From positions 1 to 25,488 of the forward strand of contig CAZOSF010000033.1 in the NCBI GenBank assembly GCA_964582415.1: a DNA stretch of 25,488 nt, in the 5' to 3' direction. Of the stretch, positions 15,613-23,029 are shown in pieces. The position numbers were made by a program, and so were the translations under genes. The DNA comes from CAZOSF01 sp964582415. Its GTDB lineage: Bacteria > Bacteroidota > Bacteroidia > Flavobacteriales > Flavobacteriaceae. The notes under the pieces were generated by a model. It was not told where the DNA came from. It searched no databases and saw nothing but the letters and a program-made list of their open reading frames with translations. Within the stretch, counting starts at the first letter, position 1, and the number at the start of each line of letters is the position of its first letter.

Positions 15613-15909
15613 TTCATTTTGCTCTTCATAATTTGATTATCAATAAACTATTATCTTTTGAGAAACCCGAAAATTATAGGGAGATTTTATTTGGCTTTCG
15701 GCCTTTTATTCGGATTTCTTTTTTCACCACATGCCCAAAGGATTCGCTGAATAATGATCATAACAATGCCGAAGCCAATGGAGATTCAGATACTTCAGGC
15801 GATTCCAATAATGACATTACCATAACCGAACCCGATAACACCAAACAGGCCATCTTTTTATATTGATAAGGTGATTGTTGAAGGGGCTCTAAATTTCCGC
15901 ACGAAACCT
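15613..15909. other. Intergenic region with no supported gene
   Basis: 297 nt between the converging GNAT and beta-helix genes. A TTG-started frame at 15633-15866 has a composition unlike a folded protein (many N, D, S, T). The opposite strand of the same frame reads as a glycine/isoleucine-rich, membrane-like stretch but is broken by two TGA codons. I see no strong terminator, tRNA or repeat. Confidence 0.5.
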
Positions 15910-17454
15910 CTAGTCCTCCACAGGGAACTCAATGCTTTCGTAAGCTCCCGCATCTGGACTGGCACTTCTGGGAACGCCATTCAGGTCGATGGGCACCAAA
16001 TTAGCAATTGCTGGATTTCCAATGCCATCTGCGGCAGACGTTCCTGTTTCAATGTTTAAGTTGTTTTCTGTTGGGTTTTGAAAAACGGGGTCTTCATTGA
16101 TAACACAATTGGAATATAAGCTTGCATTGTTGAAGTTATAATTGGGGTCGCCCTCGAAATCTCCAAATGGATCTTCAAAGCGAATTAAGCTATTGTTGAA
16201 CTGAAAGTTGAAGGCAGCATTTTCATTTTCGATCAGTGCTATTTCCCGTTGTTCGCTTCCGTAGATAATGCAATTATTGAAAGTTGCCATTTCCAGATCG
16301 GCCACAGTAATTTCATTTTCACCGGTTTGTAATTCATTATCGATTATCACAGTAGGGAAGGAGCGGAAGCTATTGTTCCAATAATTCGCAAAAGTACTTT
16401 GGTTGAATTCGTAACGCCCTCCCAAGGAGCAAGATAAGCTGGATTGTCCACTATTGGTAATCACAACATTCTCACCATAAACATCTCCAGTGCGGGCTAA
16501 CAAACCAACGTTACCACTGTTATAGATTTGTACATTGTTCAAGGTAAGGGTGCGGTCACCATCATTACTGTCCATAAGAATCCCTACAGTACTATTTTTG
16601 ATGGTTGTATAACTGAACTCATTATCGGTACTTCCAGCAGTACACCAAATGGTAAGCCATTGCCCTGGGACCTCCGAGAAGTCGGGCTCCAACCGATCCC
16701 CTTCAAAGATGATTTCATTTTCCATGACTTCGGGGTCAAAACTGGGAGCTCCATTTGCCTTGATAGAGCCAGTATTCGCTACAAGGATTCCACTATCAGC
16801 ATGGAAATGAATACGGGCCCCGGGTTCTATCGTAAGGGTTTTCTGTGGTGGAACTGCAGCCAGCCCATAGATTACGTAAGGTTTTTCGTTGGTGAAAGTG
16901 AGTTCGGAATCATCCAAAAAGAAGCCATAGACAGGGAAGGGATCTTCCGCCGTGCCCAAATCCAAGGTTTCTGTCGTTCCATCGGGAAAACGTTCCGGGT
17001 ATAAGAACACCGCATCTTGAATCAGGGTTACCAGTTCCACTTTTTGCTCGTTTCCTCCTGAATCAAATAGAATCTGGTCGGTATATAGATATTGTAAATT
17101 ATTACTCTGATCGGTAATATCTACGGTAGTTTCAATGAAGACAAAGATGCTATCCTTGGCCAATATTCGAACATCTTCAAAAACCTTTCCCGGAACACCA
17201 TCTACGTTTAATCGGTAATTGGAGTTTTCCCCCTGTCCCAATCGTACTGATGGAATATTGATGTCATCATTACTTCGGTTATAGACTTTTAGGGTATAAG
17301 TGCTAGAACCAATATTGGAAAACACAGTATCCAGATATACAGTATCTCTCGAAAACTCAAGGTTTCCAGTACTCGGAACGGAATCAAAATCATTTCTGCA
17401 GGAACTCCAGAGTAGGACAGTGGCTATCAAAACCAAGCCGTATACGTACTTCAT
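15910..17454 (-). CDS. Beta-helix lipoprotein (choice-of-anchor Q type)
   Basis: A 514-residue secreted lipoprotein, signal ending LLWSSC with C19. The first ~150 residues are beta-rich, with NLEFSRDTVYLDTVFSNIGS and a YTLKVYNRSNDDINIPSV segment typical of Ig-like envelope domains. From about 200 there are repeated short-strand rungs: LTIEPGARIHFHADSGILV, TTIKNSTVGILMDSNDGD, LTLNNVQIYNSGNVGLLART, NVVITNSGQSS. These form a right-handed parallel beta-helix as in pectate-lyase-like proteins. The end, DLNGVPRSASPDAGAYE, is the 'D-x-x-G-x-x-R...D-x-G-A-Y-E' closing motif of choice-of-anchor Q proteins. No catalytic site can be assigned, so polysaccharide binding is only a guess. It follows the CarboxypepD_reg gene by 126 nt containing a stem-loop. 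Confidence 0.8.
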   Translation of the reverse strand: MKYVYGLVLIATVLLWSSCRNDFDSVPSTGNLEFSRDTVYLDTVFSNIGSSTYTLKVYNRSNDDINIPSVRLGQGENSNYRLNVDGVPGKVFEDVRILAKDSIFVFIETTVDITDQSNNLQYLYTDQILFDSGGNEQKVELVTLIQDAVFLYPERFPDGTTETLDLGTAEDPFPVYGFFLDDSELTFTNEKPYVIYGLAAVPPQKTLTIEPGARIHFHADSGILVANTGSIKANGAPSFDPEVMENEIIFEGDRLEPDFSEVPGQWLTIWCTAGSTDNEFSYTTIKNSTVGILMDSNDGDRTLTLNNVQIYNSGNVGLLARTGDVYGENVVITNSGQSSLSCSLGGRYEFNQSTFANYWNNSFRSFPTVIIDNELQTGENEITVADLEMATFNNCIIYGSEQREIALIENENAAFNFQFNNSLIRFEDPFGDFEGDPNYNFNNASLYSNCVINEDPVFQNPTENNLNIETGTSAADGIGNPAIANLVPIDLNGVPRSASPDAGAYESIEFPVED

Positions 17455-17519
17455 TCAAGTAAATTTTTTCAAAAATATAACTTTTTATGAAGCATATTAT
17501 TGTAATTCCTTATAAATAA

Positions 17520-17569
17520 GGCGCGAATCGACTCATAATCTCATAGCGCCCTTTATGTCGATTCACGCC
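17520..17569 (-). repeat. 13-bp stem-loop between CarboxypepD_reg and beta-helix genes
   Basis: Arms GGCGTGAATCGAC (17569-17557) and GTCGATTCGCGCC (17532-17520) on the minus strand pair along all 13 positions in RNA with a single U-G wobble; loop 24 nt. On the plus strand the same site has a C-A mismatch, so the structure favours minus-strand transcripts. GCGCC at 17546-17550 in the loop can pair with the same bases of one arm as an alternative fold. No long T-tract follows on the minus strand. Confidence 0.7.
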
Positions 17570-17580
17570 TTCGCCAAAAG

Positions 17581-18502
17581 CTATTTCCTTTTTAGCTTTC
17601 TTTGGGCTCTCTTGCGAGCTTTTTTTACATCATTCCAAGCCTTTACTTTTGCTTCATAAGCTTGTCGTTCTAACCGTTGTTCTGATTCTTGATAGTAATT
17701 GTAGGGAGTGGGCGTATGGGCGTTGGTGGTGAAGGTTGCGTCTTCGTGTGAAACCCACATACCTACCACGACGACTTCCCCCATCCAAGCTCCTTCGTAA
17801 AGTTTCATGGAAATTGGGTTTTCCAGGTTTTCAAGACTCACTATAATCGATTGAGTTTCATAGCCGACATAAGAAAACTGAAGATGCTGTCCCACTTTAG
17901 CACCTATTGAGAAATTCCCATCGAAATCGGTTTGGGTACCTAAACTGGTCCCGTTTATTATCACATTGACNNNNNNNNNNNNNNNNNNNNNNNNNNNNNN
18001 NNNNNNNNNNNNNNNNNNNNNNNNNNNNNNNNNNNNNNNNNNNNNNNNNNNNNNNNNNNNNNNNNNNNNNATAGATCGCAGCTCCTGCCACTGGTAGGGC
18101 ATCTTGATCGTATACCGTACCAGAGACCTTTATGATTGACTTCATCATATTACCCGTGCGACTTCCGATGCCAAGCGAAGAAAAATTCGTTTCCTTCGAA
18201 TTTGGATGGGGATGGTTTGCCATAATGGACAAGGGCATCAAAAGGGAAGCGGCATAGGAAACCCAGCTATTGGCCGTTTTTCGTTTCAGCTGAAGGGGAC
18301 GATTCAGCTGACTTGCATTAAATCGTCCACACGGGGCTTTCCCCGAAGCGGTAATTTTTATAATTTCCTCGTCGGAGGATTTTGTGAAATCGATAACTTC
18401 CTTGGTACAAACTTGGCAGAATCTCCCTTTTTCAGTAGCCGTCATTTCAGACCACTTTTCATGGCAAGGATCATTGATGCGTAGTGTAATGGATTTTTTC
18501 AT
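17581..18502 (-). CDS. CarboxypepD_reg-domain membrane protein with four-Cys N-terminus (broken by N gap)
   Basis: One gene read across the N-run, with a frame change caused by the arbitrary 100-N filler. From ATG 18502 the N-terminus MKKSITLRINDPCHEKW..GRFCQVCTKEVIDFT holds C13, C29, C32 and C58 (PCGRFNASQLNRPL), a zinc-ribbon-like set seen at the head of many Bacteroidota proteins. A hydrophobic stretch near 80-96 (VSYAASLLMPLSIMA) would cross the inner membrane. Then VSGTVYDQDALPVAGAAIY starts a carboxypeptidase-regulatory-like domain. Past the gap, VNVIINGTSLGTQTDFDGNF and LQFSYVGYET finish such a domain, either the same one or a second copy. The C-terminus is a basic helix, KKARKRAQRKLKRK. 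Function unknown. Confidence 0.75.
17971..18070. other. Assembly gap, 100 N, inside CarboxypepD_reg gene
   Basis: Exactly 100 N. The flanks belong to one type of protein but lie in different frames, so for an intact gene the real gap length must be a multiple of three, not 100. Confidence 0.95.
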
Positions 18503-18551
18503 AAGACATGGATTAGTGTTATATCTTTCGAAGTACTCCAATCCACGGCAC

Positions 18552-18584
18552 AAAAAAAATAGCCGTTGAGGGAACGGCTATTTT
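18552..18584 (-). terminator. Rho-independent terminator of glutaminyl cyclase gene
   Basis: Perfect 12-bp stem AAAATAGCCGTT / AACGGCTATTTT (18556-18567 with 18573-18584), loop of 5 nt, followed on the minus strand by a run of eight T. It lies 18 nt after the stop at 18603. Confidence 0.92.
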
Positions 18585-18602
18585 CAGTGAGGGAACTAAA
18601 TC

Positions 18603-19640
18603 TTACTTTGGATAAATTTCAACTTTGAAAAGTTTATCCCAGTTTTTTCCAGTTACATAAATAATATTGGGTTCACCTTTGTAGGCGATGCCATTTAGAA
18701 CATCGAGTGTGGTATGCTGTGTTACTTGATCCTGTAAACCTTTAAAATCGATTACTCCTTCTACCGCACCATTGGCCGGGTTTACGATTGCTACGGCCGA
18801 TTTCTGCCATATATTCGCAAAGATCTTTCCCTCTACCCATTCCAGTTCATTGACGTTATCTACAACACTTGAATTGGTATAAATTTCAATGTAACCTTGT
18901 TCTGTAAGGTTTTCTGGATTTAGGGTCCATATTTTTTGAGTACCGTCGCTTTTGTAAAGAACAGATCCATCATTGCATAATCCCCAACCCTCACGACTTT
19001 GATCATAGGCAAAGGTGCCTTCTTTTTCCAAAGTCTTGAGATCATAGATAAACCCCGTATTTTCTCTCCAAGTGAGTTGATAGATTTTATCGTGTAATAC
19101 CGTAAGTCCCTCTGCGAAAAAAGTATCTGCCAAATCAACCTTCTGAAGCACTTCACCTGTACGATAGTTAGTTTTCCGTAGGGAAGATTGGGTTCGTAGC
19201 CCAGTACTTTCATAAAGGGTATCTCCCACAAATTCCAATCCTTGTGTATAGGCCTTGATATCGTGATGATAGGATTCTAAAACACGGTATCCATAAAGGG
19301 TTGGAGCTTCGGAAGCAACAACCTTAACTACTTTGCTCAGTTCATAGGTTTCCCCGTCGGAATCGATGGTGGCCGTAAGTGTTCTGTCCCCCATTTTAGC
19401 CTCTGCAAGGGAAATACTTCCAGAAGGGAGCAATTTGCCATCTAAAGAGAAGGAAACGGAACTTACAGAAGCTCCTTTTTTGGGAAGTACTGTCACCTCT
19501 ATTAGATCTGTTGTATGGTAGGCCTTTTTGGCATTGGCGATTTCAATGGAAAATAATTGATTGGCATCTTTAGGTCCAGAACCACAGGCGGTCAATACCA
19601 GCAAAAGGGTAAAGGTCAGGTACTTGAAAAATGAATTCAT
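18603..19640 (-). CDS. Glutaminyl-peptide cyclotransferase (Glu_cyclase_2 type) lipoprotein
   Basis: Cyclises N-terminal glutamine of peptides to pyroglutamate, by family. From ATG 19640 (MNSFFKYLTF) there is a lipoprotein signal ending LTAC, C19; the in-frame ATG at 19688 would add 16 residues before it. About 90 residues of Ig-like beta sandwich (SFSLDGKLLPSGSISL) precede the five-bladed propeller typical of the plant/bacterial QC family: AYTQGLEFVGDTLYESTGL, SSLRKTNYRTGEVLQ, FFAEGLTVLHDKIYQLTW, REGWGLCNDGSVLYKSDG, VNELEWVEGKIFANIW, and LNGIAYKGEPN with YVTGKNWDKLFKVE. The enzyme should be at the periplasmic face. It diverges from the SRP RNA promoter and ends at a strong terminator. Family assignment is strong. 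Confidence 0.92.
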   Translation of the reverse strand: MNSFFKYLTFTLLLVLTACGSGPKDANQLFSIEIANAKKAYHTTDLIEVTVLPKKGASVSSVSFSLDGKLLPSGSISLAEAKMGDRTLTATIDSDGETYELSKVVKVVASEAPTLYGYRVLESYHHDIKAYTQGLEFVGDTLYESTGLRTQSSLRKTNYRTGEVLQKVDLADTFFAEGLTVLHDKIYQLTWRENTGFIYDLKTLEKEGTFAYDQSREGWGLCNDGSVLYKSDGTQKIWTLNPENLTEQGYIEIYTNSSVVDNVNELEWVEGKIFANIWQKSAVAIVNPANGAVEGVIDFKGLQDQVTQHTTLDVLNGIAYKGEPNIIYVTGKNWDKLFKVEIYPK

Positions 19641-19691
19641 CGGGTGCAAAATTTTTGGCAAGATAGCTATTTCTATTTGATGGCTCAAAAG

Positions 19692-19723
19692 TTTGTAGAT
19701 GCATTAAAAGAGCCGTATATTTG
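19692..19723 (+). promoter_or_regulatory. Promoter of SRP RNA
   Basis: TTTG at 19692-19695 and TATATTTG at 19716-19723, with 20 nt between the boxes, match the Bacteroidota -33/-7 promoter (TTTG...TAnnTTTG). The RNA starts about 5 nt after the -7 box. This is the best two-box promoter in the window. Confidence 0.8.
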
Positions 19724-19727
19724 CACC

Positions 19728-19821
19728 GGCAAGTCCTACACAACCAGCTCCTGTTGAATCCCCCAGGGCGGGAACGCAGCAAGGGTAGATGGTCGTAGCG
19801 GTGTGATGTAGGTAGCTTGCC
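19728..19821 (+). ncRNA. ffs: Bacterial small SRP RNA (4.5S)
   Basis: RNA component of the signal recognition particle, which with Ffh targets membrane proteins to the translocon. The ends GGCAAG and CTTGCC pair, as do CCTACA near the start and TGTAGG-type bases near the end. The apical part is CCCCCAGGGCGGGAACGCAGCAAGGGTAG, which holds the GGAA tetraloop and the conserved asymmetric loop with AGCA that binds the Ffh M domain (written here only as its core CGGGAACGCAGCAAGGG). The length, about 94 nt, fits the short form without an Alu domain. A run of nine T follows after one A (19823-19831) and ends transcription. Promoter directly upstream. Confidence 0.93.
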
Positions 19822-19868
19822 ATTTTTTTTTGGATTCCATCGAACTAAAAAGCATCTTTGTGACCACT

Positions 19869-20678
19869 ATGTCTAAGGTAGTCTTTATAACGGGAGCCTC
19901 TTCTGGAATCGGGAAAGCCATTGGTGAATTCCTGATAGAAAAAGGGTTTAAGGTATTTGGAACCAGTAGAAATCCAGATTCTGTTTCCCATAAACCAAAT
20001 TTCCCACTTATCCCATTGGAAGTTTCCAATACGGAATCTATTCAAAATGCAATTGCCACTGTCGTTAAGGAGGCCGGTCGGATCGATGTGCTGGTAAATA
20101 ATGCAGGAGTAGGGATTACCGGTCCGTTGGAAGAAACCCCAAAGAAGGAAATTATAAAAGCCTACGAGGTGAATGTGTTTGGACCTTTGGAGGTATGTCG
20201 AGCGGTTGTTCCAATTATGAGGGAACAAGGAAGTGGACTTATCATAAATATTACATCGATTGCAGGGTATATGGGGTTGCCCTACCGTGGGGTCTATTCT
20301 GCCACCAAGGCTTCATTGGAAGTCTTAACGGAAGCCTACAGAATGGAAGTAGCTCCCTTTGGTATTAAAATGACCAATGTTGCTCCGGGTGATTTTGCAA
20401 CAAATATTGCTGCAGGAAGATATCATTCTCCCATATTGCAGAACTCTCCTTATAAAAAAGTGTACGGGGAAACGCTTAAAACTATGAACGAGCATGTGAA
20501 TCACGGGGATGATCCTCAAGTCATGGCGAAAGTGGTTTTGGATATTATTCAATCCAAAAATCCCAAGGTACATTACAGGGTTGGTTCTTTCTTACAACGC
20601 TTTTCCATTTATCTTAAAAAATGGATGCCAGACCGACGCTACGAAAAGATGCTAAAGAAGCATTACGGATTAAAATAA
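19869..20678 (+). CDS. Short-chain dehydrogenase/reductase (SDR)
   Basis: A 269-residue classical SDR. From ATG 19869 the order is VVFITGASSGIGKAIG with the cofactor motif T8-G-x3-G-x-G15, then N77-N-A-G80, and the catalytic S130, Y143 and K147 (INITSIAG, YSATK). After Lys come MEVAPFGIKMTNVAPGDFAT, the usual substrate-cap start. R34 after the second strand (GTSRNPDS) suggests NADP(H). It is a soluble oxidoreductase; the substrate is not predictable. A start at 19830 would begin in the T-run of the SRP RNA terminator and is rejected. It lies 47 nt after the SRP RNA, 95 nt before the transaldolase gene, which has its own promoter box. Confidence 0.9.
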   Translation: MSKVVFITGASSGIGKAIGEFLIEKGFKVFGTSRNPDSVSHKPNFPLIPLEVSNTESIQNAIATVVKEAGRIDVLVNNAGVGITGPLEETPKKEIIKAYEVNVFGPLEVCRAVVPIMREQGSGLIINITSIAGYMGLPYRGVYSATKASLEVLTEAYRMEVAPFGIKMTNVAPGDFATNIAAGRYHSPILQNSPYKKVYGETLKTMNEHVNHGDDPQVMAKVVLDIIQSKNPKVHYRVGSFLQRFSIYLKKWMPDRRYEKMLKKHYGLK

Positions 20679-20742
20679 TCGCCTTGTTAAAAAGGTCTTG
20701 GAAACTTTTAATGCTTTCCTTTAGAACTCAGGGAAGTTGATG

Positions 20743-20750
20743 TACTTTTG
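20743..20750 (+). promoter_or_regulatory. -7 promoter box for transaldolase gene
   Basis: TACTTTTG, exact TAnnTTTG match, 23 nt before the ATG at 20774. No good -33 TTG at the usual spacing. Confidence 0.6.
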
Positions 20751-20773
20751 CACAATAAACATAATCTCAACAC

Positions 20774-21427
20774 ATGAAATTCTTCATTGATACTGCTAAT
20801 TTGGATCAAATTCGCGAGGCTCAGGATTTAGGGGTTCTCGATGGTGTAACCACTAATCCTTCCTTGATGGCCAAGGAGGGAATTACTGGCCGTGATAACA
20901 TTCTAAAACACTACGTCGACATATGTAATATTGTAGACGGTGATGTTTCGGCGGAAGTAATTGCTACCGATTTCGATGGCATGGTGAAAGAAGGTAAGGA
21001 ATTGGCAGCCCTCCATTCACAAATTGTGGTTAAAGTCCCCATGATTAAAGATGGAATTAAAGCCATCAAATATTTTTCTGACAAAGGTATTCGTACCAAT
21101 TGTACTTTGGTGTTTTCTACTGGTCAAGCCCTGTTAGCCGCTAAGGCGGGAGCTACCTATGTTTCTCCTTTCATCGGTCGATTGGATGATATTTCTACAG
21201 ATGGATTGAATTTGATTTCCGACATACGGTTAATCTATGATAACTACGAATTTTCTACCCAAATCTTGGCAGCCTCAGTGAGACACACCATGCATGTATT
21301 AGAGTGTGCGCGTATTGGTGCCGATGTCATGACAGGGCCTCTGTCTTCGATCCTAGGATTATTGAAACATCCATTAACCGATATTGGTTTAGAGCAATTC
21401 TTGGCAGACTATAAGAAAGGTAATTAA
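20774..21427 (+). CDS. tal: Transaldolase, TalC/FSA-like short form
   Basis: A 217-residue single-domain (beta/alpha)8 aldolase. It transfers dihydroxyacetone between sugar phosphates in the non-oxidative pentose phosphate pathway. The Schiff-base lysine is K87 in VVKVPM. D6 (FIDTAN) and the TTNPS loop at 26-30 are present. It has E61 (SAEV) and F133 (SPFIGR), the residues typical of true transaldolases, where fructose-6-phosphate aldolases have Gln and Tyr, so transaldolase is preferred over FSA. The size matches the short TalC family. It is transcribed from its own -7 box and ended by the hairpin at 21448-21476. Confidence 0.93.
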   Translation: MKFFIDTANLDQIREAQDLGVLDGVTTNPSLMAKEGITGRDNILKHYVDICNIVDGDVSAEVIATDFDGMVKEGKELAALHSQIVVKVPMIKDGIKAIKYFSDKGIRTNCTLVFSTGQALLAAKAGATYVSPFIGRLDDISTDGLNLISDIRLIYDNYEFSTQILAASVRHTMHVLECARIGADVMTGPLSSILGLLKHPLTDIGLEQFLADYKKGN

Positions 21428-21447
21428 GAATAGGTTTTCCAAATATG

Positions 21448-21476
21448 AAAAGGCTCCCGAGTAGGGAGCTTTTTTT
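21448..21476. terminator. Terminator between transaldolase and converging lipoprotein gene
   Basis: GCTCCC-GAGTA-GGGAGC with a run of seven T after it on the plus strand and AAAA before it. The last T bases overlap the TAA of the minus-strand gene at 21475. It works best for the plus strand; on the minus strand the T-run after the stem is four bases. Confidence 0.88.
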
Positions 21477-22890
21477 ATTGGTTGATAAAGCCCAATATTT
21501 GTTGCTCTATCTCTAAACCGAAGATGTTGGTATTGCTGTCTACGATCATTCCATTTCTGTCGACCAGCATAGATTTATTGGCACTATTCACCAATAATTT
21601 CATTTCAGCATCGTCAAAATTGTCGAATTGGTACTCGAACTGTGCATTGTAACCTGAATTGTTTACAATTCGATTCCATTTCTTGTAATGGTTATCTACA
21701 TTGATTCCAATAAAATCGAACTCTGGATACTTCGCCCGTAGTTCTGAAGCACGCGTATGAATGGTACGATAATGTTTGATCGATTGTGAAGACCAAAAGT
21801 ACAGAACCGTTGGACGCTTGATAATGGAATGCAAGTCTTTCACCCGATTATCAGTTGTCAGTAACATCACATTGGGTATTTCATTGCCGGGCGCCAATCG
21901 CATGGTAGCTTCCGCCAAACGCGTAATTTCCTCATCGTCTGCAGGATTGGTGTTCATCTTTCGAAACACCGCTAACATTTGAGCTTCTTTCTCTGCATCG
22001 TCGCCATTTAAAAGGTAGGCAGCCGCAGCAGATTTGATCAAATTATTTTTCAAGGAATCATTAGTTACCAGACTATCTATTAGTGTAATCTTGTGAAGAT
22101 TGTGCGTATAGGAACGGCGATCGAAGGGAATTTCATTTTTGTAATTTTCGAAAGCGAGATTGTCTAAGTAATAACCAATGCATCGAAAGTAAGGATAATA
22201 ATTGCGAAGGGTTTCATTCCCCAAATCATAATTTTCCCTAAAGGCATAGAATGACGCAGGAATGGTAACACTCTCATCCATTAAATGTCGTTTGGTAAAA
22301 GCGGAAATGAATTTTTCTTTTTTGGAATAGATGCTGTAATTGATGGCAGCCTCGGCTATTTCGATGTAATTTGCCGTGGTTTTGTTTTTCATCTTGAATG
22401 CTTCCAGCTCTTGTAGGCGTTTCGAACGTACACTGTCCATCTTCGCTTCAAATTCCTCTGGACGCAAGTCATAATAGGAGGGAAGCAGGTCGTCGACATC
22501 CTCGTTGCTCAGGAATAAATCCATCAGAAAATTGTTCTTGGCGGCACCTCTACCTGTATACGTTAAGGACTCATCAAATTCGATAGTGTTTACCCGAAAC
22601 ATCAAACTATCCCCGGGTTCAAGATGTAATGCTTGGTATTCGAAGTGACTGAAGAAATAGATTCCTGGGTCTACTTGTTCGATCTTATATTTGAAGAAAT
22701 TCTTATCATCCAAGGGTACGGTGTCGATGATACTCCTGTTATGGGATAGCACCACATAATTGGTTTTGGGATTAACAATTTCCCCACCAATCCATGCACT
22801 ACCACAACTTTGTTTTTTAGAATCAGAGTTGCAGGATATCAACAAAGAGATACTAAAGAAAAAGAGTATTTTTTTTACCACTCGCACCAT
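21475..22890 (-). CDS. Thioredoxin-like (TlpA-type) lipoprotein without redox cysteines
   Basis: A 471-residue lipoprotein, signal ending LLISC with C20. Residues 30-110 are strand-rich (VVLSHNRSIIDTVPL, FFSHFEYQALHLEPGDSL), like the DUF4369-type N-terminal beta domain of Bacteroidota TlpA lipoproteins. A long helical middle follows. The C-terminal domain from about 340 is a thioredoxin fold: RPTVLYFWSSQSIKHYR, FDFIGINVDNHYKKW and MLVDRNGMIV. The place of W-C-x-x-C reads Q369-S370-I-K-H373, so both redox cysteines are absent. It cannot act as a disulfide reductase as such. It is converging with the transaldolase gene and divergent from the ABC-F gene. Role unknown. Confidence 0.8.
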   Translation of the reverse strand: MVRVVKKILFFFSISLLISCNSDSKKQSCGSAWIGGEIVNPKTNYVVLSHNRSIIDTVPLDDKNFFKYKIEQVDPGIYFFSHFEYQALHLEPGDSLMFRVNTIEFDESLTYTGRGAAKNNFLMDLFLSNEDVDDLLPSYYDLRPEEFEAKMDSVRSKRLQELEAFKMKNKTTANYIEIAEAAINYSIYSKKEKFISAFTKRHLMDESVTIPASFYAFRENYDLGNETLRNYYPYFRCIGYYLDNLAFENYKNEIPFDRRSYTHNLHKITLIDSLVTNDSLKNNLIKSAAAAYLLNGDDAEKEAQMLAVFRKMNTNPADDEEITRLAEATMRLAPGNEIPNVMLLTTDNRVKDLHSIIKRPTVLYFWSSQSIKHYRTIHTRASELRAKYPEFDFIGINVDNHYKKWNRIVNNSGYNAQFEYQFDNFDDAEMKLLVNSANKSMLVDRNGMIVDSNTNIFGLEIEQQILGFINQ

Positions 22891-22996
22891 TCTATTGGAT
22901 TCTTAGCAAAAATAATGACTCTCCTAGCGTATTTTGTTAATTAGTAGTTAAAGTATTTTTAAAAGGAATTGCATTAAAAAATCCTTTAAAATTGGC

Positions 22997-23004
22997 TACT
23001 TTTG
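22997..23004 (+). promoter_or_regulatory. -7 promoter box for ABC-F gene
   Basis: TACTTTTG, exact TAnnTTTG match, 25 nt before the ATG at 23030. The nearest TTG (22969-22971) is 25 nt upstream, longer than usual. Confidence 0.55.
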
Positions 23005-23029
23005 CGCAAATTTTAAAAAAGAGTATCAG

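Noticed and set aside
15633..15866. 77-codon TTG-started frame after the GNAT gene
   Set aside because: No promoter or ribosome site, odd composition, and no recognised family. The opposite strand shows a membrane-like G/I-rich reading but with two TGA codons; neither is supported.
17897..18553. Two overlapping minus-strand frames around the third N-run as two genes
   Set aside because: Each reads real protein on only one side of the gap. The split comes from the 100-N filler length; domain order supports one gene.
18567..18596. Direct repeat TGAGGGAAC at 18567-18575 and 18588-18596
   Set aside because: One copy is in the loop of the terminator; a 9-base repeat 21 nt apart is likely chance.
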